Source: Triglochin maritima (taxonomy: Eukaryota; Streptophyta; Magnoliopsida; Alismatales; Juncaginaceae). From it: a stretch of DNA of 64,000 nucleotides. The notes under the pieces are model-generated. The model was not told where the DNA came from and ran no database searches. It was given only the letters and a program-made list of their open reading frames with translations. Shown here one piece after another: positions 44,342-56,035 of this stretch (positions within the stretch are counted from its first letter, which is position 1; every line of letters begins with the position of its first letter). The translations under genes and the position numbers were made by a program. The DNA lies in the NCBI GenBank assembly GCA_963682175.1, contig OY821771.1, forward strand, positions 14,197,001 through 14,261,000, written 5' to 3'.

Positions 44342-46130
44342 GATTCTAATAATATAAGACAAGAAAATTGTTATCCAAAACCAATTACCAAATCGAATCC
44401 AAACTTAAATCCAAAATCCAAGATCAATCAATAAATCTAATATCGATTCATAAATTTAAATTTTAACACAAAATGAAATTCGCAATTTAGGATAGAATCT
44501 GTAATCCAAAATCAAATCCGAAAGTGATTCCTAAAATTGAAATAAAATCCTTAATACAAAATCGAATATCTTGTTCAATTTCAAATCTTAAATTCCAATC
44601 AATTTACTGAACCGCAAACACATCAAAATTTATTTGAAATTCTAACTAAATTTCCGCAGAACCTCCCCTATATTTTCGATACCAAAAAATTTCAGAAGAC
44701 ATGTATTGACAAGAAAAAAATGTTCACGATTCAATGACAAGCATTATCATCAATTCGTCAAACATAAATCAAAATAAACATAACCCTCTTTTTTTGGCAC
44801 AACAAAAGAGCTTGAATAACGAAAGTAAAGTCTAGTTGATTCTAAGGTTTTTGAGAAGTACGGGCATCGAGACGATAGACTTGAAATATATAATTGGTAC
44901 GTAGACTTTCAATCCAACTAACAAACAAAACTTAAATCCAATATCAAATCCTAAATTCTAATCGAATATGTAGTTCAATTTGAAATCTTAAATTCAAACT
45001 CGAATTTGAAATCCAATATCAATCCATAAATCTAATATTGCTTCATAAATCTAAATAACCAAAATGAAATCTATTATCTAAAAGCAACTTCGAAATACAA
45101 AATGAAATCCTAAATCATATATCGAATCTATAATGCAAAATTGATCTTATGATACAAATTGAATTGCTAAAGTCAATCCTAAAACCAACAACGAATCTTC
45201 AAGTCAATTTTGAATCTGAAATCAAATTTCAAACCACTAAATCGACTACCCCTAAATCGAAAGCCTAAAGTAAACCCAGAATTTACGAATCCTAAATCAC
45301 TTCGTAAACCAAGAATTTTACAAGAATTCGGGCAGACACTCCCCTATAATACGTACAGTTCACAATAGCATACACAATCACTTCGTACACATCACACACA
45401 TCATATATATCCAATACATGTTTTATTAATGCAAATTCTAACAAATCAAGCTTCACATTAAGTTTAATCAAACATTTAATCCTACAAAATTTCAAAATAA
45501 TCATACTAATCTAGTTTAAACTATACAAATTATCTAAATCAATCATACAAAGGTAAATGCAACCTAATTCGAATCACATACATCTAACAAATTGTCGACA
45601 AAATACAATTTCTAAACCAATAAAATTAGACCTTCATTTTAATCAAATATTAAATCATATAAAATTTCAAATTAATCATAAACATCTACATTAAATTATA
45701 CAAATTACATTCATATATATATATATATGATTAAACAATTAATGTAAATTTATAACATTGAAACTATAATCTAAACTAAAAACAATCTAAATTTATCAAA
45801 ACAAATAATCTTATCAAAACTATACATAAAAACAATATAGACGGGTATGAGGTCATGTTAGGGGTTGGGTTTTGGGGATGGGGATGGGGTTCGGGGAGGC
45901 ACTGGAGTCGGGTGGGGGTCGGGCTGGGAATGAGGGGCTCAGGTTGGGCATTAGGGTGGTGATCGGGTCGGGGTGGGTGGGGGACATGCGCGGGTGGGAG
46001 AAGGGTCGAGGCGATTGGGAGGAGGAGGTCAGGGTGGTGGTGAGGAGGAGGGTCGGCCATGGAGAGAGGCGTAACCAGAGAGGAGGAGAGCATGGAGGAG
46101 CGGCGAGGAGGAGGCGTGCACAGTGAAGAC
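44342..46130. other. AT-rich upstream region and GC-rich leader of CACTA-1
   Basis: 44342-45840 is AT-rich and full of loosely repeated AATC(C/T)-(A/T)AA-type words (AAATCCAAAATC...) without a gene; (AT) repeats lie at 45714-45730. 45841-46130 is G-rich on the plus strand (GGGGTTGGGG, GGAGGAGG) and probably continues at 55288, where similar GAGCGG(C/A)GG sequence resumes after the Copia LTR. ORFs here are low-complexity by-products. Confidence 0.45.
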
Positions 46131-46550
46131 TGTAGAATTTCGTGCCCTATACTTGTGTACATTTTTTGAGAAATTAACAAGCATTTATGATCAATTTTCA
46201 TATTTTTCAACAATTTTATGTACAAAAATCCTAATTGTATTTCAATATATGTAATTAACTATTTAATATTGAAATACATAGATCGAAACCCTTTTACCAA
46301 TAGGAAGATGTGTTGCACGTCGGATCGCGTCGGAATTCCTCCAACTATTCACCAAACTCTAAATAAAATTAGAGAGACCAGAGTTAAGCAATCGATCTCT
46401 ACATCAAGGCTAGAATCAGGCTAATTAGCCATTTGATGCTCCTGAGAATGTAATCTCTCAAACACTCAACTAATAAGGGAATTTTTGGAATTTATTACAG
46501 TTTTGATAAAATTATTCAATACTTTTCATTGTATTCAAAAAAACACTTAC

Positions 46551-48531
46551 TTCACTTGCACGTCGATAATCATGATACACAACGAATCCATCGCCATGAA
46601 CTGCATGATATCCTCTTTGGTGACGTACAAAGCGGGAGGAAACCATTTATCCGCCTCCCCCTCCAAGTCCCAGGTACTTAAGGATTGTGTTTCCCTACCT
46701 ACCATACATTGATACAACATTTTGCACCTACTTGGAAGCGAATTAATGTTGATCGGAGATTGGTTATTTGACCCTTTGCTCCGGGGGCTTGACACCTTAT
46801 AGATATGTATACAACCGTTAAAATACAATTGTTAACAAATTTGAAGTTTAAAGTCTTTCAAAGTTAAACTATACCTCATGTTTGTCGTTTAGCTCTACTA
46901 AATAACTAGGCCACCGCACGAACCCACCGATAGCATCACCGAGAGTAACAATCTCTTCTTCCGGAAATGGCACAAAAGCACCAGGATCTAAGCAACTCTC
47001 AACTGCAACCTTCAATTCTCCCTCTCCTACCTCTGTGAAGTGGTGTCTGGAGATGTTATAAACTTTCCCGCGTCCCACCAATCTTCGATCAGGGTCTTCG
47101 ACAAATAAAGCACATCTAGATCCATCCGCGAACTTTCCAAACGAGGGACCGTCGACGAGGGCCAATTCTCGAGAATGAGACATGAAATCATCTTGTCGAC
47201 CAGGGTGGAACACTGGCGGAACTGGAGTAGTCTCCGCGGAAGAACCGGTCTTACGACGGGTAGGAGAAGTAGGCAAACGATCCAATCTCTCCAAAACCAG
47301 TTGCAACGTATTCTTCAAATCTGCGATCTCTTGCTGGCATTTGGTATGACCAGTCGACGAAGTAGACCGTTGAGTCTTCCCATAATATTGTCGAAGTCCA
47401 ACTCTACTCCCTACCCCTCGCACACGACCAGGGTGTTCGTCGTTTCCCAAGGCCTCGCGTAGAATATCATTCCGACCATCGGAAGCAAATTCACCTTGAG
47501 ATTCTCTCAACTACAGAGAGTCCTAAGTTTAAAATAATATTTACTAACATTTGAAAAATATAAAATTAATGATTCTGAATTAATAACATATATATAAGTG
47601 ATGCAACTTACTATCTTCGAGTCGATCGCTTGCGACTCGTCTGTGACGTACTCCCCTCTGGAGTTTACTCTCGCTCTCTTCCAAGAATCACAACGAGCTA
47701 CGGGAGAAGGAGGAGATAGGTTACTTGCTTGCTCCTCACTCATACCGGAGTCAATTGCCTCTTGTTTCTTCTGAGCAATTTTTTCAGCCATCATTTGTGC
47801 TTCTAACTTTTGGTACCCCGCTCGAGACATACGATGGGTATACTTGTTAGAAGATCTAATCTTTTGGTTTTTTGCTCGGATGACCTAAAATCAAGTTTAT
47901 TAGTTTGTCACTAAAATCAATAACTAACAAGTTTGTTTTGAAACTCAGTTACTATATTATAAATTAAACTCAGTTACCTCAAACTCTGGGCTATCTCTGG
48001 ATTTTCTGAATAGCTCCCATTGATTCGGAGTGATAAAGTTATAGACATCGCATGGATTTCTATCCTGGTAGTCTCCGAATATGTACTTGTTCGTTAAATT
48101 TGTTTTGAAATCCCTCCAACGAACTGACATGTATGTCATCCACTTTTTCTTCAACTTGTCAGTGGATTGGAACTCAAAAGATTCCTACAACACGTTAACT
48201 TTATATATATCAAAAGTTCGACTAAAACTATAGAAATCTATAATGGAATCATTACCTGCACATTATCCCATATTGTGTCCTTCAACTTCTCATCTACATC
48301 AGCCCAACTAGATAAACAAATGTCAACTTTGGCCCTCGCTAAGCTACCCAGAAAACTTTTCCAATTATCAGACAACATGCCTAACGGCTCAAGACGGTCA
48401 TCAAACTGGATTGGAACTCTACCGTCTCTATTTCTTCTGCCCACGAATTCTTTCATGAGACAAGGACCTCGTGTACTGTATGTCTTCGAGCCTTCAGACT
48501 CGGAGGAAGTGAGTTTCTTTTTCGGAGCCAT
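46551..48531 (-). CDS. Transposase_24-like gene with Ulp1-type region, CACTA-2 (partial)
   Basis: Five probable exons, GT-AG by eye. 48531 to about 48255 starts MAPKKKLTSSESEGSKTYST. About 48180-47980 has KKKWMTYMSVRWRDFKTNL and ITPNQWELFRKSRDSPEF. About 47885-47612 has MSRAGYQKLEAQMMAEKIA and MSEEQASNLSPPSPVA. About 47510-46877 has a coiled-coil-like ADLKNTLQLVLERLDRLP then FADGSRCALFVEDPD and GGFVRWPSYLVEL. About 46799-46552 ends ALYVTKEDIMQFMAMDSLC. The first exons fit the En/Spm Transposase_24 family. The last part resembles the segment before the Ulp1-type cysteine protease domain in plant CACTA proteins, but the catalytic His/Asp/Cys part is absent. Exon limits are approximate. Confidence 0.55.
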
Positions 48532-48619
48532 TATACTATAAAAGATAAATTCAAGTAATTAAATAAGGTAAAGACATTAAATGTCTATTACAATGTGTTA
48601 CAACAGAAAATTTGCACCT

Positions 48620-51600
48620 TTACTTTTTTTTCCTTAACGGATTTTCAATCCATATACCTTGACAGTGGTCATCTCTAAACATACAAGTCTCAACATTTAT
48701 TTCTTCATCTACTGAGTTCAACTCAGGTGCTTGCTTAGAGAAAGGTGGTGTCTCTTCATACTCGATCAGGCTATCATCTGATACAATTTTTTTCTTCCCT
48801 TCCAAAATTACTGCCCATTTCTTATCACATGGATCAGCCACATAGAAGACTTGTTTCGCTTGGGAAGCTAGAATAAAAGGTTCTCCTTTATACCTTTTTT
48901 TTGAAAAATCAATTAAAATGAAGCCATAGTCATCCACTCGAACTCCATTTTTATTATCAGCCCACTTGCATCTAAATATAGGTACTTTGAATTTAACAAA
49001 GTCTAGCTCCCATATATCTTCAATTACACCGTAATAGGACATGTCGGCGTATACAGGATTCTTGTCTTCAGAACTAGACACATGCAAAGACTCTGCTATT
49101 AAGGTGACGCCACTGTTCTGAACAACACTTTTCGCATCTTCACAAACTGTGTAGAAAGAATATCCATTGATATCATAACCACTGTAATTTATAACAACAG
49201 AATGCGGACCGTAAGCCAACCACTGTATTGTCTCAGAAACATCACGCTTGTATGCTAGATTTTTGAACCAAGAGATGGAATTCTTATTGTGACTATTAAT
49301 TACTTGTTGATCACTCCACAAAGGATTTCTTTCCTTTAGAAACTTCATGTGTTCATTTAGGTATGGTTGAACTTCATTCGAATTGTACAACACATAAAAA
49401 TATGCTGTCATTAAGTCATCGCCATTTGGATTTAACATTTTCATCCCACGTGTCCCTTTACCATCGGCACGTTTATCATGACGATTCTTCTGTAGTCCAA
49501 CAGTTTTGGTGTTTGCTAGGTATCCAGTGCAAAACTCGATAACCTCCTCAGCTATGTATCCTTCAACAATACTAGCATCTGGTCTTTGACGATTTTTGCA
49601 ATAATCTTTCAACACTTTCATATAACGCTCGAAAGGATACATCCACCTTAAAAAAACTGGTCCGCACAATTTAACTTCTCTAACCAAATGAATAACAAGA
49701 TGAATCATAATGTCGAAAAAAGCAGGGGGGGAAACATCTCCAACTGACATAATGTGACCACAATTTCATTATGTAACTTATCTAACAGCACAGGATCGAC
49801 CACTTTACTGCAAAACTTATTGAAAAAGGAACACAACTTTATTATTTCTTGTCTAACATCTTTCGGTAATATGGATCTCAGTGCTACAGGTAACAACTGC
49901 TGCATTAAAGTGTGACAATCGTGAGACTTCATCCCCACAAGTTTCAAATCCTTCATAACAACAAGACTACTGATATTTGAAGAATAACCTTGTGGAACCC
50001 TTACATCGTGCAAACACTGACAGAGAATTCTTTTCTCCTTTCTTGACAATGTATAACTAACTAGAGGTAAGTAATTCCGATCTCCTTTCTTCTCTGGTGC
50101 CAACATTGCTCGTATACCAATATCAACAAGATCAAGTCTTGCATTATATCTATCTTTGGTTTTACCAGGTATGTTCAACAGAGTGCCAACAAGACTATCA
50201 CAAACATTTTTCGCTACGTGCATCACGTCAATACAATGTCTAACTTCTAAAGTTTTCCAGTAAGGGAGATAAAAAAATATGGATCTTTTTTTCCAACTAC
50301 TTTTGTCGTTTGCTCGTTTGTACGGTTTTCCAAATTCACATTCAATGTTCCTTACACGTTCATACACCTTTTCGACGCTGATTTCAACTGGCGGATTCTG
50401 AAACTCCTGTTTTCCGTTAAATGCCTTCTTCAACCTACGATAAGGATGAGAGTTCGGCAAAAATCTCCGATGACCGAGATAGATAGTCTTAGAACCATTA
50501 ACTAGTTGCAAAGAACATGTATTTTCCTCGCAAATTGGACAAGTTTTATGACATTTGACTGAATATCCAGACAAATTACCATAAGCTGGAAAGTCATTAA
50601 TCGTGCAAAATATCATTGCCCGCATTATGAAGGACTCCTGACGATAAGAATCAAAAACTGACTCTCCGTCATCCCACAATCTCTTTAGGTCATCAATTAA
50701 AGGTCTTAAATACACATCGATGTCGTTTCCAGGTTGTTTCGGACCAGAAATCATTAAGGACAACATGATATATTTGCGTTTCATGCATAACCACGGGGGC
50801 AGATTGTAAATTACAAGCAGAACAGGCCAAGAACTGTGAATGCTACTCAAACTACCGAAATGATTCATTCCGTCAGTACAGAGTCCAAGTCGTACATTCC
50901 TGGATTCTTCACCAAACACAGGAAAGTCGACATTTATTTTTTTCCACTGAGGTGAATCTGCAGGGTGACGTAGCAACTGATCATTTGGTTTCTCACGATC
51001 AGCATGCCATGTCATGTTCTTGGAATCCTCTTTACCCGCAAACAAACGTTTAAGCCTTGGTATTATCGGAAGATACCACAAAATCTTAGCAGGAGGTCCT
51101 TTGATTTTCATCTCATCAGCCTCTTCATTGTGGTTTGGTCCACTACGTTTCATTTTGTATCTTGAAACATTACACTTGGGACAGGAATGTAAGTTTTCAA
51201 ACTCACCTCTATACAATATACAATCGTTCGGGCATGCGTGTATCTTCCTATATTCTATTCCCATAGGGCACAACACTTTCTTTGCATCATAAGTTCTATC
51301 TGGCAACTCATTATCATCTGGAAGCATCTCTTTCACTAACTTCAACATTGATGTGAAACTCACATCGGACCAACCATTTCCAGCTTTTAAATTGTACAAC
51401 TTCAACACCGCTGACAATCTAGTGAATTTGGTACAATTCTAATACAACGGCTTCTCATTGTCACTCAACAAATTACCAAGTAAATCGGGGTTGGACGAAA
51501 ACTTTTCAGCCATATCCTGAACCATTTCCTTTAAGTGATCTTCCACACTAACATCTTCTCCATCATTCTTGGAACGACTAAATGATTCATTTTCACCGTG

Positions 51601-51825
51601 CCATATCCACCGTCTGTAATTTGGGTCGAAACCTTTCTCAAACAAATGATCTTTCATTTTCCGAAAAGTCAACACTGACATATTATGACACTTATTGCAC
51701 AGACAATACGCCATGTCGCTGTCTTTCATTTTCTTAGAATGTTTTTTGGCAACCTCTAAGAACATATTCACTCTGTTCTCATATTCATCACTCAATTTGT
51801 TTGAAACAATCCACTCTTGATCCAT
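48620..51825 (-). pseudogene. TNP2-type CACTA transposase of CACTA-2, two lesions
   Basis: About 1070 codons. Starts MDQEWIVSNKLSDEYENRV (51825) with a transposase-associated domain (MAYCLCNKCHNM, HLFEKGFDPNYRRWIWHGEN). The TNP2 core follows (SCPKCNVSRYKMKRSGPNHN, RLGLCTDGMNHFGSL, VIYNLPPWLCMKRKY, CHKTCPICEEN, KSHDCHTLMQQLLPVALR). DUF4218 (PPAFFDIMIHLVIHLVRE, WMYPFERYMK) and DUF4216 (YYGVIEDIWELDF, PIFRCKWADN) come last. Lesions: an in-frame TAG at 51441-51439 in KPLY-stop-NCTKF, and a frameshift at a seven-C run (49725-49731) inside DUF4218. Otherwise it is open throughout, so it is young. Family role: catalytic transposase (TnpD-like). Confidence 0.88.
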
Positions 51826-51894
51826 TTCAATCTAAACAGAGGCAAAAATGATAGTTATTATTACAGAAAATAAATAAAATTTCAATTTAAAAGA

Positions 51895-52700
51895 ATGTGT
51901 TCGTAGATGAGAAGATTCGGAGACATTAAGATGAGAAAAGAATGACTCAGTGGAGAAGAGATGAAGTCCTTAATCTAGCGTGGAATAAGGAAGGTTAGAA
52001 ATCTAACCAAGCAATCAAGACCAAAACAAACCTAAAGTCCACTATAGGTCCTTAGTAATAGACGACGCCTAACTTCGAGGTCCCACCGAGGACCACTAGT
52101 CTGTAGGAAATTAAGAACCCGGAGGTCCCTAATATCTCAGGGAGACTAGATGGGCAACGACGTTCAGGCCGAAACGGTCTTAAACATCGAGGACCACTAA
52201 TCTATAGGAAATCAAGAACCCGGAGGTTCCTAAAATCTCAGGGAGACTAGATAGGCAATGACATTCAGGCCATAACGGTCTTAAATGGTTTCCTCTCCTT
52301 AATGCGTCCGAAAATCCTAGGGGTCAACGTCTAATTGATTTTATTAAGGCTCTTTTATTAAGTGGTTTCTGGGCCAAGGAAAGGGTGATGAAATCCCCCA
52401 CCTCATCTCCTATAGGTGACTGCCCCCTAAGTATTTTTCATACCTTAATCTAACAAACAACACACCAAACAAACACTCACCTCACTCTTGTTCCAATGCA
52501 AGTCCTACTAACTAATGTGTGCTTTCTAATGAATGATGAGTGAAAGATAGTACGTACCTTACGCCAGCAATCTACGACAGAAATCGTAAATAATAGAAAA
52601 ATACAATGCATGCAAATCCTATATGATGAATGACTTAGCAAATATTGTCTAATCTTTTGCTTTTGGTTATTAAAGGCCAAGTTGTTTAAGGGGGGCAATG
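51895..52700 (-). mobile_element. Athila-like 5' leader fragment inside CACTA-2
   Basis: The reverse complement of 52700-52025 follows 21640-22262 of element B: CAACTTGGCC, AAAGCAAAAGATTAG, the GCGT(G/A)AGGTACGTA block, ACAAGAGTGAG(A/G)TGAGTG, GGTGGGGGATTTCATCACCC and AAGGACCTATAG. It has no LTR or primer-binding site and sits just upstream of the TNP2 start. Confidence 0.7.
52087..52288. repeat. Tandem duplication of 101 bp
   Basis: Two copies beginning CGAGGACCACTA at 52087 and 52188, with about a dozen differences, within the Athila-like leader fragment. The corresponding part of element B's leader (about 22080-22160) has only one unit. Confidence 0.8.
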
Positions 52701-53930
52701 AGTTATTATCATAATATTAAAAATTCAAAAAATTAAGGCAATAAACATTTAAAATATTAAAAGCAAGTATTAAAAATAATTACTTGAATTGACAGAAAAA
52801 CATTTTAAAACTATCATGTTGTTAATAATAATTGGGAATAAAATTTTATTGAAATTTTGGCAGAACCTCCACTTAAAATTTGATATGTAAAATTCTTCAA
52901 ATCCTGAAATTAACAAGAAAAATGTATATCTAGTTACCTACTCACATTCACATCATGTATTTCTCTACTCAATCTAAACCAAATTCTTAACATAATCCAA
53001 ACCAAATCAATCCAATGAAAACAAAGTTTGGTTAAATCATCCAACCAACCCAACTCAATCCAAACCAAATCAATCCAATGAATGAGTCAAATCAAATGAA
53101 TTAAACATTCACACAATGATCACACTCCATTCACCAATAAACTTATCAAACTCCCAAATTAAAAAATTATGTTGAGGCATGATTGAATGGAGAATACATG
53201 TATAAGGGTAGGGTTACTAGGGTAGGTCTTGTAACATATTTAACGTAGGTTCGGCCATGAGAAGAATAGTGTTGCATTAGTTGGATATGTTTATCAAATA
53301 TCAACACATAACACACTAGATATACTAACCTACCGGTGTCAGTTTCGTTTCCAAAAAAGTTGATTTTCAATCTTAAGGTGAATTTAAACTCAGGTCTTTC
53401 TGTAGGTTTTCATGTTTGTTTTTCCACGAAATATTACATATTATTTCAATTAAATCTCAACAAGTAACCAACATACATGCATGTTGGCGTTGGATTCTTG
53501 GTCTAAACTAATCCTAAATTAAGGATCTAAAATTGAGCACGAACCAGAGGAGGGAAAAGTTGTGATGCCGGAGGAGGTCTTTGTGGTTCCCGAAGACGTC
53601 GCGGAGGTGGTGCGGTGACGGCTGTAAACGACACGAGATGAAGGCTAACTTAGAAAGAATATGTGGAGAAAGACGGAGGAAGACGAACTTAAAACAACAA
53701 AAAACGAACTTAAAACTTACATGTGGAGCGAGACGGAGGAAGACGGAGGAAGAAGGAGAAGAGGGCCGGAGAAGTGGAGGAGAGCTTGGGAGCTCGCTGC
53801 GGTGCCGGAGACGGTGCGGATCGGTCAAAGGTCGGTCGCGGAGGAGAGTTCGGTCGCGGGACGGCTAGGGTTTGGGTGGGTTTCGTCTGAAATGAATGAA
53901 AGAAAACGCGTCTGTCTGATTTCTTTAAGA
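52701..53930. other. CACTA-2 upstream region
   Basis: 52701-53160 is AT-rich and contains AACCAAATCAATCCAATGAA at 53003 and again at 53064. 53540-53890 is purine-rich and GC-rich with GAGACGGAGGAAGACG duplications (53671, 53730), probably the transcribed leader or promoter of the minus-strand transposase genes. ORFs on either strand here are low-complexity. Confidence 0.45.
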
Positions 53931-53931
53931 C

Positions 53932-54250
53932 ATATAGACGTCGGATGTTATATAACGCCGACGTCTATATCTCAACGTCTATATGGATGGAGTATAGACG
54001 TCGGTCTTACATTACGTCCGACGTCTATAGGGAGACGTCTATACCCTATAGACGTCGGATTCACAAGGTACACAAACGGCTGACGTCTATAGGTCAACGT
54101 CTATACCCTATAGACGTCGGCTCAAAGTGTTATTCCCAAACCCGACGTCTATAGTACTACATAGACGTCAACCTCAATGACGACCGACGTCCATTCTGTC
54201 CTCTCCCCACTAGACGTCGGTGGTTATAACGGCCGACCTCTATTGGGCGA
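53932..54250. repeat. Subterminal repeat array of CACTA-2
   Basis: About 15 copies of TAGACGTC(GG) or its complement GACGTCTA(TA) in both orientations in 320 bp, some facing each other across CCCTATAGACG. The core GACGTC is palindromic. It ends about 20 bp from the CACTAGTG terminus. Expected to be the binding array of the element's own TnpA-like protein. Confidence 0.85.
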
Positions 54251-55427
54251 CGAGTAAAGCCTATTCTGCACTAGTGATCTCATATAAATTTATTGATTAT
54301 TCTAACCATTTCGTAATTACGACATATTTGATTTTAATATTCTTACCATATGCAATTCAATACATCATATAAAATGTAAAATCAAATTTCTTATTTTCCA
54401 GTTATGTGGTGTGACCTATAGGAGGATCTAAGTTATGTTGACAATGATATAAAACACTTTATATTATAAACTATAAGCAGTATCTAGCTACACATTATAG
54501 TCACCCAAATAACAAATATGTTTTGCTCACTTGAACTAAACACGATACATTTAGTGATATGCAATATCACTTATGTCTATCCATTGCCTCATGATATTGA
54601 GAATATTATACAAAGTAGAAATACGCCATCTTTGTATTGTATATTCATTTTGATCTCTCAAGTCAATTATAAATATGTAACTATACACATTTCACATTGT
54701 GCAAATTATAATTTTACTTTATCAAGGGCCCAGCAATATCATCACTTAAGTCAAGAGGGGCAGTGATAATCCTTTCACATATCACATTTTCCCCCACAAG
54801 TTATGTATAACCAACTAATACATTTATCACTATACGTATTGATAGCTTTTGATAATAATCAAATCATACACTCCTTATGTGAAAAGATATAAGTCTCATA
54901 TCTTAAGATTGAAAGACACAATGAAACATTAATGACACAAACACAATTCCATAATGTTTCATTTGTTAGGTTAATTCAATATATGAAAGAAACATTTTCT
55001 ATTTCACATACTCATGTAGTTAAATATTTGTAGATCTACAATATTTCTTTCAACAAACATGACAATCTTAACTCGGTAATCAATATTCCATGTTAATTAC
55101 CATGATTGTGAGTTACTTTTAATTTATGTAAACCATCATCTTTTAAAACTCTACGGTTAATGACCAAGAGTCTCTTCCTTAACACTTCCAAAAGACGAAT
55201 ACATTAATCAATGAACAAAATGTTCAATACATTCAATTCATAATAAAAGACATTTCAAAGTAAAACTTTTAGAACACATTCCTTTAAGAGATGATCGACG
55301 AGCGGCAGGCGGCAGTAGAGCGACGAGCGGAGGTGCGTGCGGTTGGCGTGGGTCGGGATGAGAGTTGGGATTTTTTGGGAGAGAAAGGAAATGGAAGGGA
55401 AGCCCCGAATCAGCTCCTGATAAAACC

Positions 55428-56035
55428 CTACACCGACGGACGTTATCCGTTGATAGTTATGATCTGTCGGTGTAGTAGCCCAAGAAACAGTCGATTTTCA
55501 AAGTTATATCCGATGGATACTATCCGTCGGTGATTTGAAGAACCAGTACACCAATGACCTTTATCAGTCGGTGTTAACGACCTTGTCCGTCACAGTATGT
55601 TCTTGCACGAAATGTTTTCAACGCCCGCATTTTACTTAAGCTACATTGATGGTCTCTATCCGTCGGTGTAATAGCCAAGAAACGGTCAATTTTCAAAGTT
55701 AGGTCCGACGGATAGTATCCATCGGTGATTTGAATAACCAGTACACCGACGACCTTTATTTGTCGGTGTTAACGACCTCATCCATCGGAGTACGTCCTTG
55801 CGTGAAATGTTTTCGAAGCCTGCGTTTTTCTTAAGCGAAAACCTACACCGACGGTCTATATCCGTCAGTGTTGGACCCTCAAATGGAAAATTTTGATCCG
55901 ACCGAAGTTATCTGTCGTTGTTATTATTGATTGTCGTCGGTGGGACTAAAGTCCGACGGATAGTTATATCTGTCGGTGTTACGTAACTTGCACCGACGGA
56001 TAATGCACCGACAGAGATAGATCCGTCGGTGATTC
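55428..56035. repeat. Right subterminal repeat array of CACTA-1
   Basis: About 20 copies of ACACCGACGG or CCGTCGGTGT and variants in both orientations, the same motif as at 37356-37565. The array contains a longer internal duplication of about 245 bp (TATCCGTCGGTG...CTTATTTGTCGG), one copy starting near 55440 and the next near 55685. Confidence 0.8.

Larger units (their letters stand above)
46540..54276 (-). mobile_element. CACTA-2 with TAGACGTCGG subterminal repeats, left end missing
   Basis: The right end is CACTAGTG at 54269-54276; read inward it gives CACTAGTGCAGAATAGGC, a CACTA-type terminus, next to a dense subterminal array. It encodes on the minus strand TNP2 (48620-51825), then a Transposase_24/protease-like gene (46551-48531). 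No second terminus or array is seen left of 46551, where the last visible exon ends at a splice donor. The left end was probably deleted together with the middle of the host LTR. It carries a piece of Athila-like leader (51895-52700). Confidence 0.75.
46131..55287 (-). repeat. Copia solo LTR (Cop2 family) split by CACTA-2
   Basis: The right part 54277-55287 is the reverse complement of the first 780 bp or so of the Cop2 LTR (9233-10012). The left part, 46131 to about 46500, is the reverse complement of its last 350 bp or so (10560-10914), ending in a proper CTACA. The LTR middle is missing. Flanks AAGAC (46126-46130) and GAGAT (55288-55292) differ by two transitions, a possible aged duplication. 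On both sides lies GC-rich CACTA-1 leader. No Copia internal sequence is left. Confidence 0.7.

Noticed and set aside
45776..46225. Pro/His-rich minus-strand ORF of 149 aa and its plus-strand Gly/Arg-rich shadow
   Set aside because: Low-complexity reading of the GC-rich CACTA-1 leader, and it crosses the Copia LTR boundary at 46131.
53581..54154. Arg/Glu-rich ORFs over the CACTA-2 leader and array
   Set aside because: They arise from GAGGAAGACGGA repeats and from the subterminal array; similar short peptides appear in all frames.
53932..54250. Repeat array considered as a CRISPR-like array
   Set aside because: Motifs occur in both orientations with irregular 5-30 bp gaps next to a CACTA terminus, and the genome is a plant.
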